A stretch of DNA of 32,855 nucleotides, from NCBI GenBank assembly GCA_021791515.1, contig JAJYWK010000017.1:1-32855 (forward strand). Direction: 5' to 3'. The position numbers and the translations under genes are program-made. Below the pieces are notes generated by a model, which did no database searches, was not told the DNA's origin, and saw only the letters and a list, made by a program, of their open reading frames with translations. Shown here one piece after another: positions 10,407-19,220 of the stretch. Source of the stretch: a bacterium (lineage in GTDB: Bacteria > Patescibacteriota > Doudnabacteria > UBA920). The number at the start of each line of letters is the position of its first letter. Within the stretch, counting starts at the first letter, position 1.

Positions 10407-10826
10407 GTGGTAAAAAATAAAATTTGCAAATTCGGCCACCGAATTATGGCTTTTCGCACAAAAAAATTTGAGCTTTCGCCCCGATTAAAACTCGGGGTAG
10501 GCAGAGGCTATTCCCAAAACCAAATTTTAAAATTTGCCGCCATTTTATGCCTTGTTATAGCTGTAATTTTAAGTTTTAACGCTGTTCGGTTAATATCCAA
10601 TAATAATTCAGCCAACGCGCCTCAAGTCTTAGGAGCGGAAGATGTTAAACCCTCTTCCGATCAAAAGGCCTTGGAATTTATAACTTATACCATCAACAAA
10701 GGAGACACTCTATTCAACATTAGCCAGAAATTCAGTATTAGCTGGACCACCTTGGCCACCTTAAACAACCTTAAAAGCCCGTTTTACTTAAAACCCGGCC
10801 AGACCCTGAAAATTCCCAGACAATAA
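10407..10826 (+). CDS. membrane-anchored LysM domain protein
   Basis: A 139-residue protein with a basic N-terminus, one transmembrane segment (about 41-62, FAAILCLVIAVILSFNAV), a short linker, and a single C-terminal LysM domain from about 91 (ITYTINKGDTLFNISQKF, then LKPGQTLKIP). LysM binds peptidoglycan or related glycans, so the protein probably faces the cell wall. No catalytic domain is present. The frame opens with GTG at 10407; an ATG at 10446 would remove 13 residues and keep the membrane anchor. Neither has a Shine-Dalgarno. TATA-rich sequence at 10388-10398 is close enough to the GTG for a leaderless mRNA. It is the only plus-strand gene in the left 27 kb and is a single-gene unit closed by a terminator. 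Confidence 0.85.
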   Translation: MVKNKICKFGHRIMAFRTKKFELSPRLKLGVGRGYSQNQILKFAAILCLVIAVILSFNAVRLISNNNSANAPQVLGAEDVKPSSDQKALEFITYTINKGDTLFNISQKFSISWTTLATLNNLKSPFYLKPGQTLKIPRQ

Positions 10827-10840
10827 ACTTAACAAACTAA

Positions 10841-10883
10841 CCCCGCTCTTTTCCGCCAACTGGCGGAAAAGAGCGGGGTTTTT
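10841..10883 (+). terminator. strong intrinsic terminator after the LysM gene
   Basis: A perfect 18-bp stem (CCCCGCTCTTTTCCGCCA at 10841-10858 with its complement 10861-10878) around a two-base centre is followed by five Ts. The inner part, TCCGCC-N4-GGCGGA, is a palindrome seen elsewhere in this window. The minus-strand side lacks a T run, so it works only in the plus direction. Confidence 0.85.
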
Positions 10884-10925
10884 GATTTGAAAAAAATTTT
10901 AAAAATTACCACCAACTTCTTTTAA

Positions 10926-11807
10926 TCAGTTACTGGAATTGGGCACGGTTACCCGCACCTTTCTGCCAACTGCGGCATTGGAGACATTAATATCTACAGC
11001 GGTTTGGCCAACATAAGGCAAGCCCTTGGGAGTGACTCCGTCGGCATCAAAAGTTTGAATCTTTACATAAATATTTACGGAGTTGGGATTGTACAATAAC
11101 AAAGTTTGCTGTTTGGTAGGATCTAAATTAAAATTTACGCTGGCTGTTGGGGTCAAAGAATACGCCGTCTGTATCCAATAAGGCAGGTTACCCGGCGCCT
11201 GCAGATGACTGGAATCTGCCGGGTCGCTGCAGGCAACACTGTGGTAGCTGAATACAGTCTGCCCGGTGGGATCTACCGGCAAAGAAGGATTAAACTCGCA
11301 CAAATAAATTATTAAATTGTTTCCGCCAAGATTGCCGGTATCCAGATAAGAAATGGAAACCTTGCCATAACTACTACCGGTAGTGGAACTAGTGCCGGCA
11401 ATAGCGTTATAAAATACGTAAGTGTTGGCTGTATTAAAACTTCCACCGGCTGGAATTCGATCCTGGAAAATTGGAGTCGTGGTAGAGGTTTTCACCGGCG
11501 CGGAAGCTATAACTTTATTATTAAACTGTGTAGTGTAAGCGCAATTGCCGGCATCGCAGGTGTGCCGCTTGATGTTGAAAATCGCCTCTTCACCTATCGC
11601 GTTGGCGCCGTAAATTGCCGGCTCGGTCTTGATTAAATCATTAGAACTCCTGACTTCAATAAATAATATGGTAGTGATGCTAAAAGCAATGGATAAAATC
11701 GCAGAAAGAACCAAAAGCGCCAATAGTAAAGTCACCCCTGCCTGGCGGGAATTTTCGTCCGCCAGCTGGCGGATCAAATTTCGAATTTTATGGTGTCGGT
11801 ATATCAT
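10926..11807 (-). CDS. PilX-like minor pilus assembly protein
   Basis: A 293-residue protein with a basic leader, then RQAGVTLLLALLVLSAILSI, a long hydrophobic N-terminal helix, and a mostly beta/low-complexity region rich in T, S, G and N. The PilX_N-like pattern (GVTLLLALLVLSAI, then EVRSSNDLIKT...GANAIGEEAIF) suggests the minor pilin or pseudopilin that lies near the pilus tip. The helix lacks the glutamate at mature position 5 found in major pilins, as in many PilX/GspK proteins. It is the last of four pseudopilin genes, and its start overlaps the previous gene by 20 bases. The 5' coding part contains the palindrome TCCGCCAGCTGGCGGA (11758-11773), which encodes part of an unusually long leader. 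Confidence 0.75.
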   Translation of the reverse strand: MIYRHHKIRNLIRQLADENSRQAGVTLLLALLVLSAILSIAFSITTILFIEVRSSNDLIKTEPAIYGANAIGEEAIFNIKRHTCDAGNCAYTTQFNNKVIASAPVKTSTTTPIFQDRIPAGGSFNTANTYVFYNAIAGTSSTTGSSYGKVSISYLDTGNLGGNNLIIYLCEFNPSLPVDPTGQTVFSYHSVACSDPADSSHLQAPGNLPYWIQTAYSLTPTASVNFNLDPTKQQTLLLYNPNSVNIYVKIQTFDADGVTPKGLPYVGQTAVDINVSNAAVGRKVRVTVPNSSN

Positions 11808-12582
11808 ATTTATTAGTTGAAACTGAAGTTTGATAGTAAATTGGCACGGATTCGCCGGTGGGCAACAGGGTCATAAATTTAATTAAAATTGTCACTACGG
11901 GCTGCATTGCCGGCCTATGCTGGCTAAAATTTTTACAGCCCACCCCCGCGGGCACATCATCTACAGAAGCCATATAGGGGTTACAAACAGGGCTGATTAA
12001 AAACATTAATTTTTGGATACTTAAATTCGGAGGGGTTAAAATTTGCGTCTGGCTGACGCCGGATTTTACCATGGCCAAAGTCAAACTTGTGCCGGCTGAA
12101 CCAAAAGTGACCGGCGCGCCTCCCGGAGTATCAATATAGCTTCCATCAGCCTTACCCAAATAGAAACACTCCTCTACTCCTTCTGTATTAATTATACCAA
12201 GCTTATTGTCTTTGCTGTAATAAGTATCAGTGATGGTAGAAACCACATCTCCACCCGGCGTGCCCGGCGGGCGGCAAGGCACGTTGGCATTGTTGTTAAT
12301 ATACTGCCCGTTTGTGGTGCCATTATTGACCAAGTAATCCACCTGGCCGTTGCGGATTTCTTTAACTAAAAATTCCACAAAACTGCGCATCCCCTGGGAA
12401 GCTTGGCGCAAAGCCTCGCTGCGGCGGTTGATTTTTAAAGTGTAATTAAACAAAGCCAAAAGCGCCATAAACACCACCACAAAAATTGAAGTGGCAACAA
12501 CTATCTCCATGAGGGTAAACCCAGCGCCACTTTTCTGTGGCTTATTGGAAATTATTTTTTTATAATTATGCAATTGTGTCAT
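11788..12582 (-). CDS. PilW/PulJ-like pseudopilin
   Basis: Class III N-methylation site: GAGFTLMEIVVATSIFVVVFM, with cleavage expected between G and F and the conserved glutamate at mature position 5. A globular domain of about 230 residues follows, and several cysteines could form disulfides (CRPPG, ECFYLG, CNPYM, GCKNF). Length and pattern (SEALRQASQGMRSFVEFLVKEIRNG) fit PilW or GspJ-type minor pseudopilins. I chose the ATG at 12582; the frame extends two codons to a TTG. It overlaps the downstream PilX-like gene by 20 bases, implying coupled translation. Confidence 0.8.
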   Translation of the reverse strand: MTQLHNYKKIISNKPQKSGAGFTLMEIVVATSIFVVVFMALLALFNYTLKINRRSEALRQASQGMRSFVEFLVKEIRNGQVDYLVNNGTTNGQYINNNANVPCRPPGTPGGDVVSTITDTYYSKDNKLGIINTEGVEECFYLGKADGSYIDTPGGAPVTFGSAGTSLTLAMVKSGVSQTQILTPPNLSIQKLMFLISPVCNPYMASVDDVPAGVGCKNFSQHRPAMQPVVTILIKFMTLLPTGESVPIYYQTSVSTNKYDIPTP

Positions 12583-12692
12583 ATTCAAACTTTATAATTA
12601 AACAAAAACGGTGCTGGGTAAAACCTTAGTTAGTGGGAAGTAGGAAGGTTTTCTTTTGTTTTTGCTTCATGTTACATGTTTCCTGTTTTATA

Positions 12693-13445
12693 CTAATAGT
12701 CTTTCCAATTGGTTAAATTAGTATCTATTTCCACCCGGCAAGCCGTGCTGGCCGCGCTAAAGTCTTGTACGCGCGGGCATTTTTTGTCCGTCCACCAGAC
12801 TTGGGACTGCACTTTCAAGCGTTGGAGATTGGCTTGATTATATGGCGCCGTAGTATCTTCGGTTATAATTATTTTTCGGTAATATTCGGAAGAACCGTTG
12901 GTCAGGCCAGTGCTGATATCAGGAATAATATAAAACCCGCAAGTACTGCCGGCACAGCTTAAATTTGGATCAAAATCCAAGCCCCATTTATCAACAGCGC
13001 TTCTAAAAGACCAAAAACCTGAGCTGGCAGGATTTAAGGTTAAACGTAAGCTTATTGCTGCGGGCGCTGCGATATTATAACCGCCAGTGGGCTGATTTAA
13101 CCAAGTGGTGTAACACTTGGCATTATTGGCAAGAGTAACATAATTATAACAAGTGCTTGACAAAGCGCTTTTTAGCCAGTTGGTATCCCGCATGTTTTTG
13201 ATGGCTTCCGCGCCTTCGCGGGCCAAGCCAATGGCAATAATTTGCTTGGTGATGCTGGTAGAAGAATTAAACGCGAAAATTGCCAAACCCACGGCCGCGC
13301 TTACGCCCATCACCAACATAAAAACTGCTACCAAGGTTTCAATAAGAGTTTGTCCGGATCGGAAGTCGGAATGTCGGAATGTCGGAATGTCGGAATTTCC
13401 TTCGTTTCTAAAATAGAAAAATTTTTTTGATGTTATACCCATCAT
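12693..13445 (-). CDS. PilV-like pseudopilin
   Basis: The motif SGQTLIETLVAVFMLVMGV at about 30-48 is a prepilin-type cleavage and helix region (Q replaces the usual F after G; glutamate at mature position 5). LAREGAEAIKNMRD follows, a block frequent in PilV/GspI-like proteins. The total length is 250 residues, with cysteines in the globular part. The leader is about 30 residues, far longer than the usual 6-15. Its DNA is a tandem micro-repeat, TCGGAATG copied four times around 13360-13395, giving NSDIPTFRHSDFRSG. ATG codons at 13445 and 13442 are both possible starts. It is third in the minor-pilin group read from 14274. Confidence 0.75.
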   Translation of the reverse strand: MMGITSKKFFYFRNEGNSDIPTFRHSDFRSGQTLIETLVAVFMLVMGVSAAVGLAIFAFNSSTSITKQIIAIGLAREGAEAIKNMRDTNWLKSALSSTCYNYVTLANNAKCYTTWLNQPTGGYNIAAPAAISLRLTLNPASSGFWSFRSAVDKWGLDFDPNLSCAGSTCGFYIIPDISTGLTNGSSEYYRKIIITEDTTAPYNQANLQRLKVQSQVWWTDKKCPRVQDFSAASTACRVEIDTNLTNWKDY

Positions 13446-13524
13446 AACTTTTTTATTGCCATATTAAATTCGACATATGAATCTCGTATCTTCCTGCGTC
13501 AAGTTCAGCGTTATGCCGCGACTC

Positions 13525-14274
13525 TTAATTAAAAGTCACGGCTCCGGTAATCCCATTTACAGTTACGGTCTTAGTGCTGCTTAACTTTAATTTATCTGCA
13601 AGAGTTATGGTCATTATTGAATCTGTACTTACCGAACAAACTGTCGGGCTATAAGAAGGCGGCGGAACAGAAACACAAGCAATATTGCTTACAAAATCAA
13701 TAATTTTTTTATAATCATCCCCGGTTTGCAGATTGTTAGGATCGGACACCAAACACCCGTCATTAAAAAAAATCTTGCCAAAAGGAGCGGAAAAAACAGC
13801 TAAACCACAACTGTTAGTTAAATACTGGGTAGTCGGTGAGTTAGGCCGGGATGAAATTACTACCTGTGAAATAATAATGTTCACCGGCAATTTAATGGTT
13901 TCTAAATCCTGCAATCGCTGGGGACTGCTGCTGATATTAGACATTGCCTGAATGGTATATCGATCAGGAGTGCTGGTATTAAACTTCATCGCATAATACT
14001 GAGCGGTCTGGCCGGAAGGCAACAGGCGGGACGATAATGTATAGCTCTGAATTTTCCGCAAATTGCTTACCAGTTGGCTTTGGGCAAGTTTTAAATCCCG
14101 ATTAGACCGCTGACCTGCCAAATTTAAAACCATGGCCCCGGCCAATACCGACATAATCGCCACCACGACTATAAGCTCCATGAGGGTAAAGCCCTGTTCG
14201 GAGGTCGGCGAGTCAGCGAGTCGGCAGATCGGAAATGTATTTTTGTCTTTAATAAATTTTATTATTTTTGTCAT
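13525..14274 (-). CDS. GspH/FimT-like pseudopilin
   Basis: EQGFTLMELIVVVAIMSVLAG is a canonical prepilin cleavage site and N-terminal helix. RSNRDLKLAQSQLVSNLRKIQSYTLSSR follows the pattern of GspH/FimT proteins, which initiate the pseudopilus tip. The total length is 249 residues. The leader before the cleavage site is about 28 residues and includes ICRLADSPTSEQ, encoded by GTCGGCGAGTCAGCGAGTCGG, a micro-repeat of the type also seen in guaA. It is the first of four minor pseudopilin genes downstream of pilD and probably has its own extended -10 promoter. Confidence 0.8.
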   Translation of the reverse strand: MTKIIKFIKDKNTFPICRLADSPTSEQGFTLMELIVVVAIMSVLAGAMVLNLAGQRSNRDLKLAQSQLVSNLRKIQSYTLSSRLLPSGQTAQYYAMKFNTSTPDRYTIQAMSNISSSPQRLQDLETIKLPVNIIISQVVISSRPNSPTTQYLTNSCGLAVFSAPFGKIFFNDGCLVSDPNNLQTGDDYKKIIDFVSNIACVSVPPPSYSPTVCSVSTDSIMTITLADKLKLSSTKTVTVNGITGAVTFN

Positions 14275-14344
14275 TTTTGCTCAATTTTGTCCGCCTCGGC
14301 TCGAACTAAGACTGCGCCGAGTCGAGACGAGTCATTGCCCCTCT

Positions 14345-14353
14345 ATTATACCA
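14345..14353 (-). promoter_or_regulatory. extended -10 promoter for minor pilin genes
   Basis: The minus strand reads TGGTATAAT, a TGn-extended perfect -10 element, just past the pilD stop. No good -35 is seen. The start would be near 14338, about 64 bases before the GspH/FimT-like gene. A CTCGG/CCGAG hairpin lies in that leader. Confidence 0.45.
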
Positions 14354-15163
14354 TCAAAAACCCAATAGCCGTAAATACCATCTTAGTAAAATATCCCCGT
14401 AAAACAAAGCGATTAACGAACCTGCGCTTAAAAAAGTCCCAAAAGGCAATTTACTTTTCATGGTCTTGTTGCTAAAAATCAACAGCAGCGAAGAAACCAG
14501 CCCGCCCAGTATGGCTGCCAATAAAAACCCGACCAGAGTTTTACCCAAGCCCAAAGCGGCTCCAAGCAATAATGCCAACTTTACGTCGCCAAAACCCATC
14601 CACTGCCCTTTGGAAAAATACCAAATACTGAAAAACGGCAGAGCCAGAGCAACTGCGGCCAAAAGTCCGGAAATAAAATTACCGCCCAAAATATTTGGTA
14701 GCCTATGAGCCAATAAATCCAAACAAAAATTTAAGACTATAATTGCCGCCAGCGAAGGGAAAACTATTTGGTCTAAAATTAAAAAATGTTCCCAATCAAT
14801 TACAAATACAGCAAGCAAAACAGCGGCAAATAAACAATACTTAATTAATAAAATAACCTCGATTAAATTTGTCGGCCAAACCAGCCACAAGCTGGCCGCA
14901 AACAGCAACCCCGTACAAAATTCAATAATAAAATACCGGAGTGAAATGCGCGTTTGGCAATAGCGGCAGCGGCCCCGCAAAAAAATAAAACTTAAAATTG
15001 GAAATAAATCCCAAAAGCTCAAAGTGTGCCGGCAATGGGTGCAGTATGAGCGTCCGCCCAAATTCTCCCCTTTTGGCAGTCGCAAAATAACCACATTTAA
15101 AAAACTGCCTATCAGGGTTCCAAAAATAAATAAAAGAAATAAGGCCATAAAATTATCCGGCAC
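14354..15163 (-). CDS. pilD: type IV prepilin peptidase / N-methyltransferase
   Basis: An integral membrane aspartyl protease that cleaves the G|F site of prepilins and methylates the new N-terminus. The 269 residues start with LIGSFLNVVILRLPKG and a zinc-type pair of CxxC motifs (C41, C44, C66, C69) of the methyltransferase domain. The protease aspartates are visible at D123 in VIDWEHFLILD and in the MGFGDVKLALLLGAALG signature. It has about eight membrane segments. The GTG at 15163 has an AGGA eight bases upstream; an internal ATG at 15148 is the alternative. Its substrates are the pilin genes on both sides. Confidence 0.95.
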   Translation of the reverse strand: MPDNFMALFLLFIFGTLIGSFLNVVILRLPKGENLGGRSYCTHCRHTLSFWDLFPILSFIFLRGRCRYCQTRISLRYFIIEFCTGLLFAASLWLVWPTNLIEVILLIKYCLFAAVLLAVFVIDWEHFLILDQIVFPSLAAIIVLNFCLDLLAHRLPNILGGNFISGLLAAVALALPFFSIWYFSKGQWMGFGDVKLALLLGAALGLGKTLVGFLLAAILGGLVSSLLLIFSNKTMKSKLPFGTFLSAGSLIALFYGDILLRWYLRLLGF

Positions 15164-15255
15164 TAATTTTCCTAAAATCCATATATAAAATATGCCATAA
15201 ACTGCTGCGACTATAGTCTAATTGATTAAGAAGAAGGCGGAAATTAGTACTGGAT

Positions 15256-16749
15256 TTATTTTAGCAGAATATACTTATCTATGCTAAAACCGCCGATTTC
15301 CAAGACTTGCAAATACTGGTAACCCGCCGGATCCATCCTTAAAGATTCGGTACTATTCGGCTCGTAAATTAAATATAAAACCTGAGCTTTGTTTTGCGCC
15401 CGGCCGGGAAGCTGAAGTATTTTGGAATAATAAACAAACAAATTGATGTCAAAAGATTTATTGATAATTTTGAATGTATCAGCTCCGGCATCATTTTGAA
15501 TTTGCCGGAATAAATATATCATATTAGAAAAACCAAACTGCTTATGGGTAATAACCGGATAAAAATAAAACAACTGCACTAACTGTAAACTTAAAAAGAC
15601 TATTACTCCAATGATAAACAATTTAGCGCTATTCTGCCTTAGCCACCATAAGCCGCCGACCAAAAGCAAAATAGGCGCAGGCCAGAGAACCAAAAAATAA
15701 AAATGCTGAATATATGGTTGAAAAAACAAAAACATTAGAGTGCTGATGCTAATCCACAAAAACAGCAACATTTTACCCGGATATGCCAGATGCAAAGGCA
15801 GACGGTTTATTGGCTTGACTCTTCGCAAAAAAAACAGCACTCCCAATAAAAATAAAATAGGCCAGGGCAGAAGCAAATAGTAAACCCAAGGGTGGCTTTG
15901 GCTTAAATCTACGAAACTGTTCTGAAAAATAACCGACCGGCTCCAAAACAAAACTATTGACGCCGCTGATTGGGCTTTAATAAACAAACTGAAATTATGC
16001 CCGCCCAATGCAAGCAAACGGCGAAAATTTTCAAAATCGTGGGTTACTTCAAAAAATAAAAATGGAAAATAAAGGACTACGTTAGTAAACACCATAATTA
16101 TATACTGTTTCCAATTGAGCGCAATTTTTTTTTGCAGCAGCAGCCAAAGCAGAATTACCGGCAGCACCACCATAGCGGTACTGTGCAGTTGTGTTGCAAT
16201 CCCAAAAGATATGGCCAAACCGGCAACATATCTGAATCGGACCCCATTTTGCATTATCAGCGTCAGGCTATAAAAAAACCACAAAAGGAAAAAAGGCAAC
16301 AGCGTCGGATTGGAAATATAATAGGAATTTTGAATATCATATAAAGAAAAACACAACAACAACATCCCCAAAAGCGCTGCGTATTTATTATTCAGCCAAG
16401 CCTTTAGCAAAAAATAACTTAAAACGACCCCTCCCACTGAAAAAAACCCGCTGGCAAACACCAGGCCCTGGGGAGAGTAGTGAAACAGCCAATAAAAAGG
16501 CGCGAGCAAGTAGTAATAAATTGCCCCGAAACTTAGACCCCCAAAGGAAGAAACCGGACCCAAGAGCGGCCAAATACGCAAAAACAAAAAATCATAAAGT
16601 ACGCTTAAATCGCGATACAGCTCCCCGGTGGTGCCGTAAAACGCGTAGGGCAGACGGATAAAACGGATTAACACCGCCATTGCCAATATGCTCACAAACC
16701 CGTAGCGGGAAATGAAAGATTTTAGATTATTTGAAAATAAATATAGCAT
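15256..16749 (-). CDS. GT-C type membrane glycosyltransferase (ArnT/PMT-like)
   Basis: About 497 residues with 11-13 hydrophobic segments and a small soluble C-terminus. The first loop carries RFIRLPYAFYGTTGELYRD, with acidic residues where GT-C enzymes of the PMT/ArnT (GT39/GT83) type have their catalytic acid. HSTAMVVLPVILLWLL and the long tail fit the same superfamily. Such enzymes use polyprenyl-phosphate sugars outside the membrane. Between the O-ligase-type gene and pilD, it probably adds sugar to pilins or to a lipid-linked glycan for them. This is inference; the acceptor is not visible. I chose the ATG at 16749; a TTG at 16770 extends it by seven codons. Confidence 0.75.
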   Translation of the reverse strand: MLYLFSNNLKSFISRYGFVSILAMAVLIRFIRLPYAFYGTTGELYRDLSVLYDFLFLRIWPLLGPVSSFGGLSFGAIYYYLLAPFYWLFHYSPQGLVFASGFFSVGGVVLSYFLLKAWLNNKYAALLGMLLLCFSLYDIQNSYYISNPTLLPFFLLWFFYSLTLIMQNGVRFRYVAGLAISFGIATQLHSTAMVVLPVILLWLLLQKKIALNWKQYIIMVFTNVVLYFPFLFFEVTHDFENFRRLLALGGHNFSLFIKAQSAASIVLFWSRSVIFQNSFVDLSQSHPWVYYLLLPWPILFLLGVLFFLRRVKPINRLPLHLAYPGKMLLFLWISISTLMFLFFQPYIQHFYFLVLWPAPILLLVGGLWWLRQNSAKLFIIGVIVFLSLQLVQLFYFYPVITHKQFGFSNMIYLFRQIQNDAGADTFKIINKSFDINLFVYYSKILQLPGRAQNKAQVLYLIYEPNSTESLRMDPAGYQYLQVLEIGGFSIDKYILLK

Positions 16750-16772
16750 AGCTACAATCAAATTGGCCAAAG

Positions 16773-16794
16773 CCGTCCCGCCTTGGCGGGACGG
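16773..16794. repeat. 22-base palindrome
   Basis: CCGTCCCGCC-TT-GGCGGGACGG lies in the 66-base gap between the O-ligase-type gene and the glycosyltransferase gene. It forms a 10-bp hairpin, but no T tract follows on either strand. It could stabilise or process mRNA, or be another copy of the palindromic repeats in this genome. Confidence 0.6.
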
Positions 16795-16815
16795 TGGTGA
16801 ATAAACCTTAGGCTA

Positions 16816-18786
16816 TTAGTCCATTCTGCCTTCATCCAGCCAAACCTGCAACGGTACTTGGCGGATATCATTAGCCGCTTTCATTTGTGTCAGCTGGAAT
16901 TTTAATTGTATTAAATCTGGATGGAGCTTAAAAGCCTGAGTTAATGCATATATTGCCTGTGGTTTTGAATTTGTAAGCTGATAAATTTTTGCTTTCAGCA
17001 GCCAGGAAGGAAAACTCTCCGGCTGGATACTGAGCTGATAATTCAAGTGCTTCATCGCGGCTGATAAATCATTATTAACAAATTCATAGCTTGCCAACAG
17101 GCCAAAGCGCTCCACATACAGCGGATTTAAATTAATACTTTTTTGCAAATTAAGAATAGCCGCGGATAAAAATTCAGGTTTTTTGCTTTCGTAATAAAGC
17201 AAAAAATATAATTTGCCTGCCATTAGCCAACTTCGGGATTCTTTTGGGTGAGTTAGGGCAAATTTATCTATCTTGGCAGGCACGGTTTCTAAATTTTTGT
17301 GAAGGCGAATTTGGCTGGCTAAATCATAGATTTGGTAATGCGGATTAAACGGATAAATAATGCCTGCTTTACGAGCATGGTCATATGACTTTAAAAAATC
17401 CCCGGATGAATAAGCTCTAACGCCGGCACCTAACAACAATTCGGCGGTTAAAAAGCTTGCTCCAAAAATAATTACCAAACAAGATAGCGCGACAATTAAC
17501 CAGCGAGCTTTTGATGAAATTCCATCCGCTTTGCGCGCCAATGGACCATCTTCCCATAAAAAAGCTAATACTACTCCCAGCGCAAGAAAACAGCTAAGAG
17601 GCACCGGATTAAAGCTGGCGCCAATAGTAAACGCCGTTAAGCTAACAATGCCGGCTAAGGCAAAATTATCTTGTTTGGTGTAAAATCGCACAAACGCGCG
17701 CCAAGCCGTCCAAGCCAGCAATGAAGCAAAAAGCAACGCCAAAGGCCAACCCGTCGTTACTACAAATTGTAAAAATAAATTGTGAGCATCATCAAACTCA
17801 CCAAGCATCCCCGCCATTTCCGGACCATGGTGCTGTTCAAAAAAAATCTGAAAATTTCCCGGACCCACACCCAGGATGGGTTTTTCAAAAGATCCCAAAA
17901 ATGACGTCTGCCAAACCTGCAACCTTAAAATCGTGTTAAAATCATTCACGGTTAAACGGCCAAAACCCTGGGTTCTGACGATTGATGCCAATACCAGCAA
18001 ACATGCCAGGACAATGCCAAAAACGGTTGCAGATAATACTATTTTTTTCCAGGAAAAATGATGGCTTGAAAATAACGCCACTGCCAGCGCTCCCGCAGCC
18101 AAAACCCCCAAAATTGCACCCCGACTGGACAGGGCAATAATCGCCAAAAGACAAATAATCGCCGAAAGCCCAAAATAAATTTTGGATTGACGCGAAACAG
18201 TGGTAAAAAAACAATATACTACATAAGGCAAAACCGTAGCAATGAACAAAGCGGAAAAATTCGGATTTCCGAGCAAAGAAGGCGCTCGGACAAAGCCGCC
18301 TTGAAGGGCGCCTTCATAATAACCGATGCCAAATACCTGTAATATCCCTATTAGGCTAATAACAAAAGCGTCTAATACCAAAATTTTTAAAAACATTTCC
18401 CGTTTTTGGCTGTCTGAAGCCTGAAAAAATAAAAAAATTAATACGGCCCATAAACCGTAAAATAACAACCCTTGGAAACGGTAATAAACACCAAAAATGC
18501 TGTTTAATATATCCTGCGAAGCAATGGTAGACAAGCTTGCAAATAACAAAAAACCCGCTAAAAGCCAAAAAGCGGGCCGCGGCAAACGCCTCAAGCTTTG
18601 GCTGCGAAAACGGAAGGCCGCGACTGTTGCGGCGCTGCCAAGCAAAATGGCAAACAGGGGAAATTTTACGCTGTCAAAATTTTCATAGGTAAACAGACAG
18701 AAAATTAAAGGCACAAAAAAAAGCAGCAGGCCCAGCAGGCCGAAAAGTTTATCCTCCCTCGCCTGTTGTCGCCACTCTGCTAACAT
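16816..18786 (-). CDS. O-antigen ligase (Wzy_C) family protein with TPR tail
   Basis: 656 residues: about 10-12 membrane segments over the first 450, then a soluble helical tail with TPR-like repeats (SKKPEFLSAAILNLQKSINL, then YQLSIQPESFPSWLLKAKIY). Wzy_C hallmarks are LSSRGAILG, then RLQVWQTSF, GVGPGNF and the DAHNLFLQFVVTTGW block, including the histidine typical of WaaL, PglL and TfpO enzymes. The family moves a polyprenyl-linked glycan onto lipid A or a protein. Sitting inside a pilus operon of a probable monoderm, a role as pilin O-oligosaccharyltransferase or surface-glycan ligase is the best guess. It starts about 30 bases after the pilin-like gene. Confidence 0.85.
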   Translation of the reverse strand: MLAEWRQQAREDKLFGLLGLLLFFVPLIFCLFTYENFDSVKFPLFAILLGSAATVAAFRFRSQSLRRLPRPAFWLLAGFLLFASLSTIASQDILNSIFGVYYRFQGLLFYGLWAVLIFLFFQASDSQKREMFLKILVLDAFVISLIGILQVFGIGYYEGALQGGFVRAPSLLGNPNFSALFIATVLPYVVYCFFTTVSRQSKIYFGLSAIICLLAIIALSSRGAILGVLAAGALAVALFSSHHFSWKKIVLSATVFGIVLACLLVLASIVRTQGFGRLTVNDFNTILRLQVWQTSFLGSFEKPILGVGPGNFQIFFEQHHGPEMAGMLGEFDDAHNLFLQFVVTTGWPLALLFASLLAWTAWRAFVRFYTKQDNFALAGIVSLTAFTIGASFNPVPLSCFLALGVVLAFLWEDGPLARKADGISSKARWLIVALSCLVIIFGASFLTAELLLGAGVRAYSSGDFLKSYDHARKAGIIYPFNPHYQIYDLASQIRLHKNLETVPAKIDKFALTHPKESRSWLMAGKLYFLLYYESKKPEFLSAAILNLQKSINLNPLYVERFGLLASYEFVNNDLSAAMKHLNYQLSIQPESFPSWLLKAKIYQLTNSKPQAIYALTQAFKLHPDLIQLKFQLTQMKAANDIRQVPLQVWLDEGRMD

Positions 18787-18817
18787 ATTTGTATTATTTA
18801 GGGCTTAAATCCTATTA

Positions 18818-19210
18818 CTATTTTTGGATATTAAGCTGGTTCCACCCCGCCCGATAGCCGCCAAAAGCCCTTGGCAGACAAAAATTTAACTGATAGCTGT
18901 TTAACTCCAGTCTTTTGTATGAAAAACTTTCCGGACAATTACTGGAAACAAAATTGCTTGGCGGAAACTGTGAAAAATAATTCAGCATTAAATTATTATT
19001 TTGAAATTCCGCTGCTGACGGAAAGCGATTTTGGTCGTTGTAAAAAAATTCTATCCCGGTGGCTAAATTTTTTGCAGTCTGAACAACAGTGTCCGACTGC
19101 GCCAAGGCTTTGCCCAAAACCGCGCCCCAGACAGCCGCCAATAACAAAATAACAGCCACCGCAATGACTGTTAACACTTGCCGCGTCTTTTGAGAAAAAA
19201 CAATAATCAT
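18818..19210 (-). CDS. pilin-like membrane protein lacking a prepilin site
   Basis: 130 residues from the ATG at 19210. A basic start (SQKTRQ) is followed by one hydrophobic helix, VLTVIAVAVILLLAAVWGAV, but there is no G-F-T-L-x-E cleavage motif. The C-terminal part resembles the neighbouring major pilin: GIEFFYNDQNRFPS against AMELYFNDFNSYATG, and NFCLPRAFGGYRAG against NFCLGADTGGYSAG, with a matching cysteine pair. It therefore looks like a pilin paralogue that stays membrane-anchored. A TTG start at 19240 is possible but would lie inside the hairpin that follows the pilin gene. A GAGGGGAG run 13 bases before the ATG may serve as ribosome-binding site. Confidence 0.7.
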   Translation of the reverse strand: MIIVFSQKTRQVLTVIAVAVILLLAAVWGAVLGKALAQSDTVVQTAKNLATGIEFFYNDQNRFPSAAEFQNNNLMLNYFSQFPPSNFVSSNCPESFSYKRLELNSYQLNFCLPRAFGGYRAGWNQLNIQK

Positions 19211-19220
19211 AATTGTGGTC

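Noticed and set aside
13360-13400. CRISPR array from the TCGGAATG tandem
   Set aside because: The units are about 8 bases and directly abutting, with no spacers and no cas genes in the window.
16816-18786. ComEC/competence channel as an alternative for the large membrane protein
   Set aside because: The SRGA, GVGPGNF and DAHNLFLQ blocks and the TPR tail fit the Wzy_C O-ligase family; no ComEC or metallo-beta-lactamase motifs are seen.
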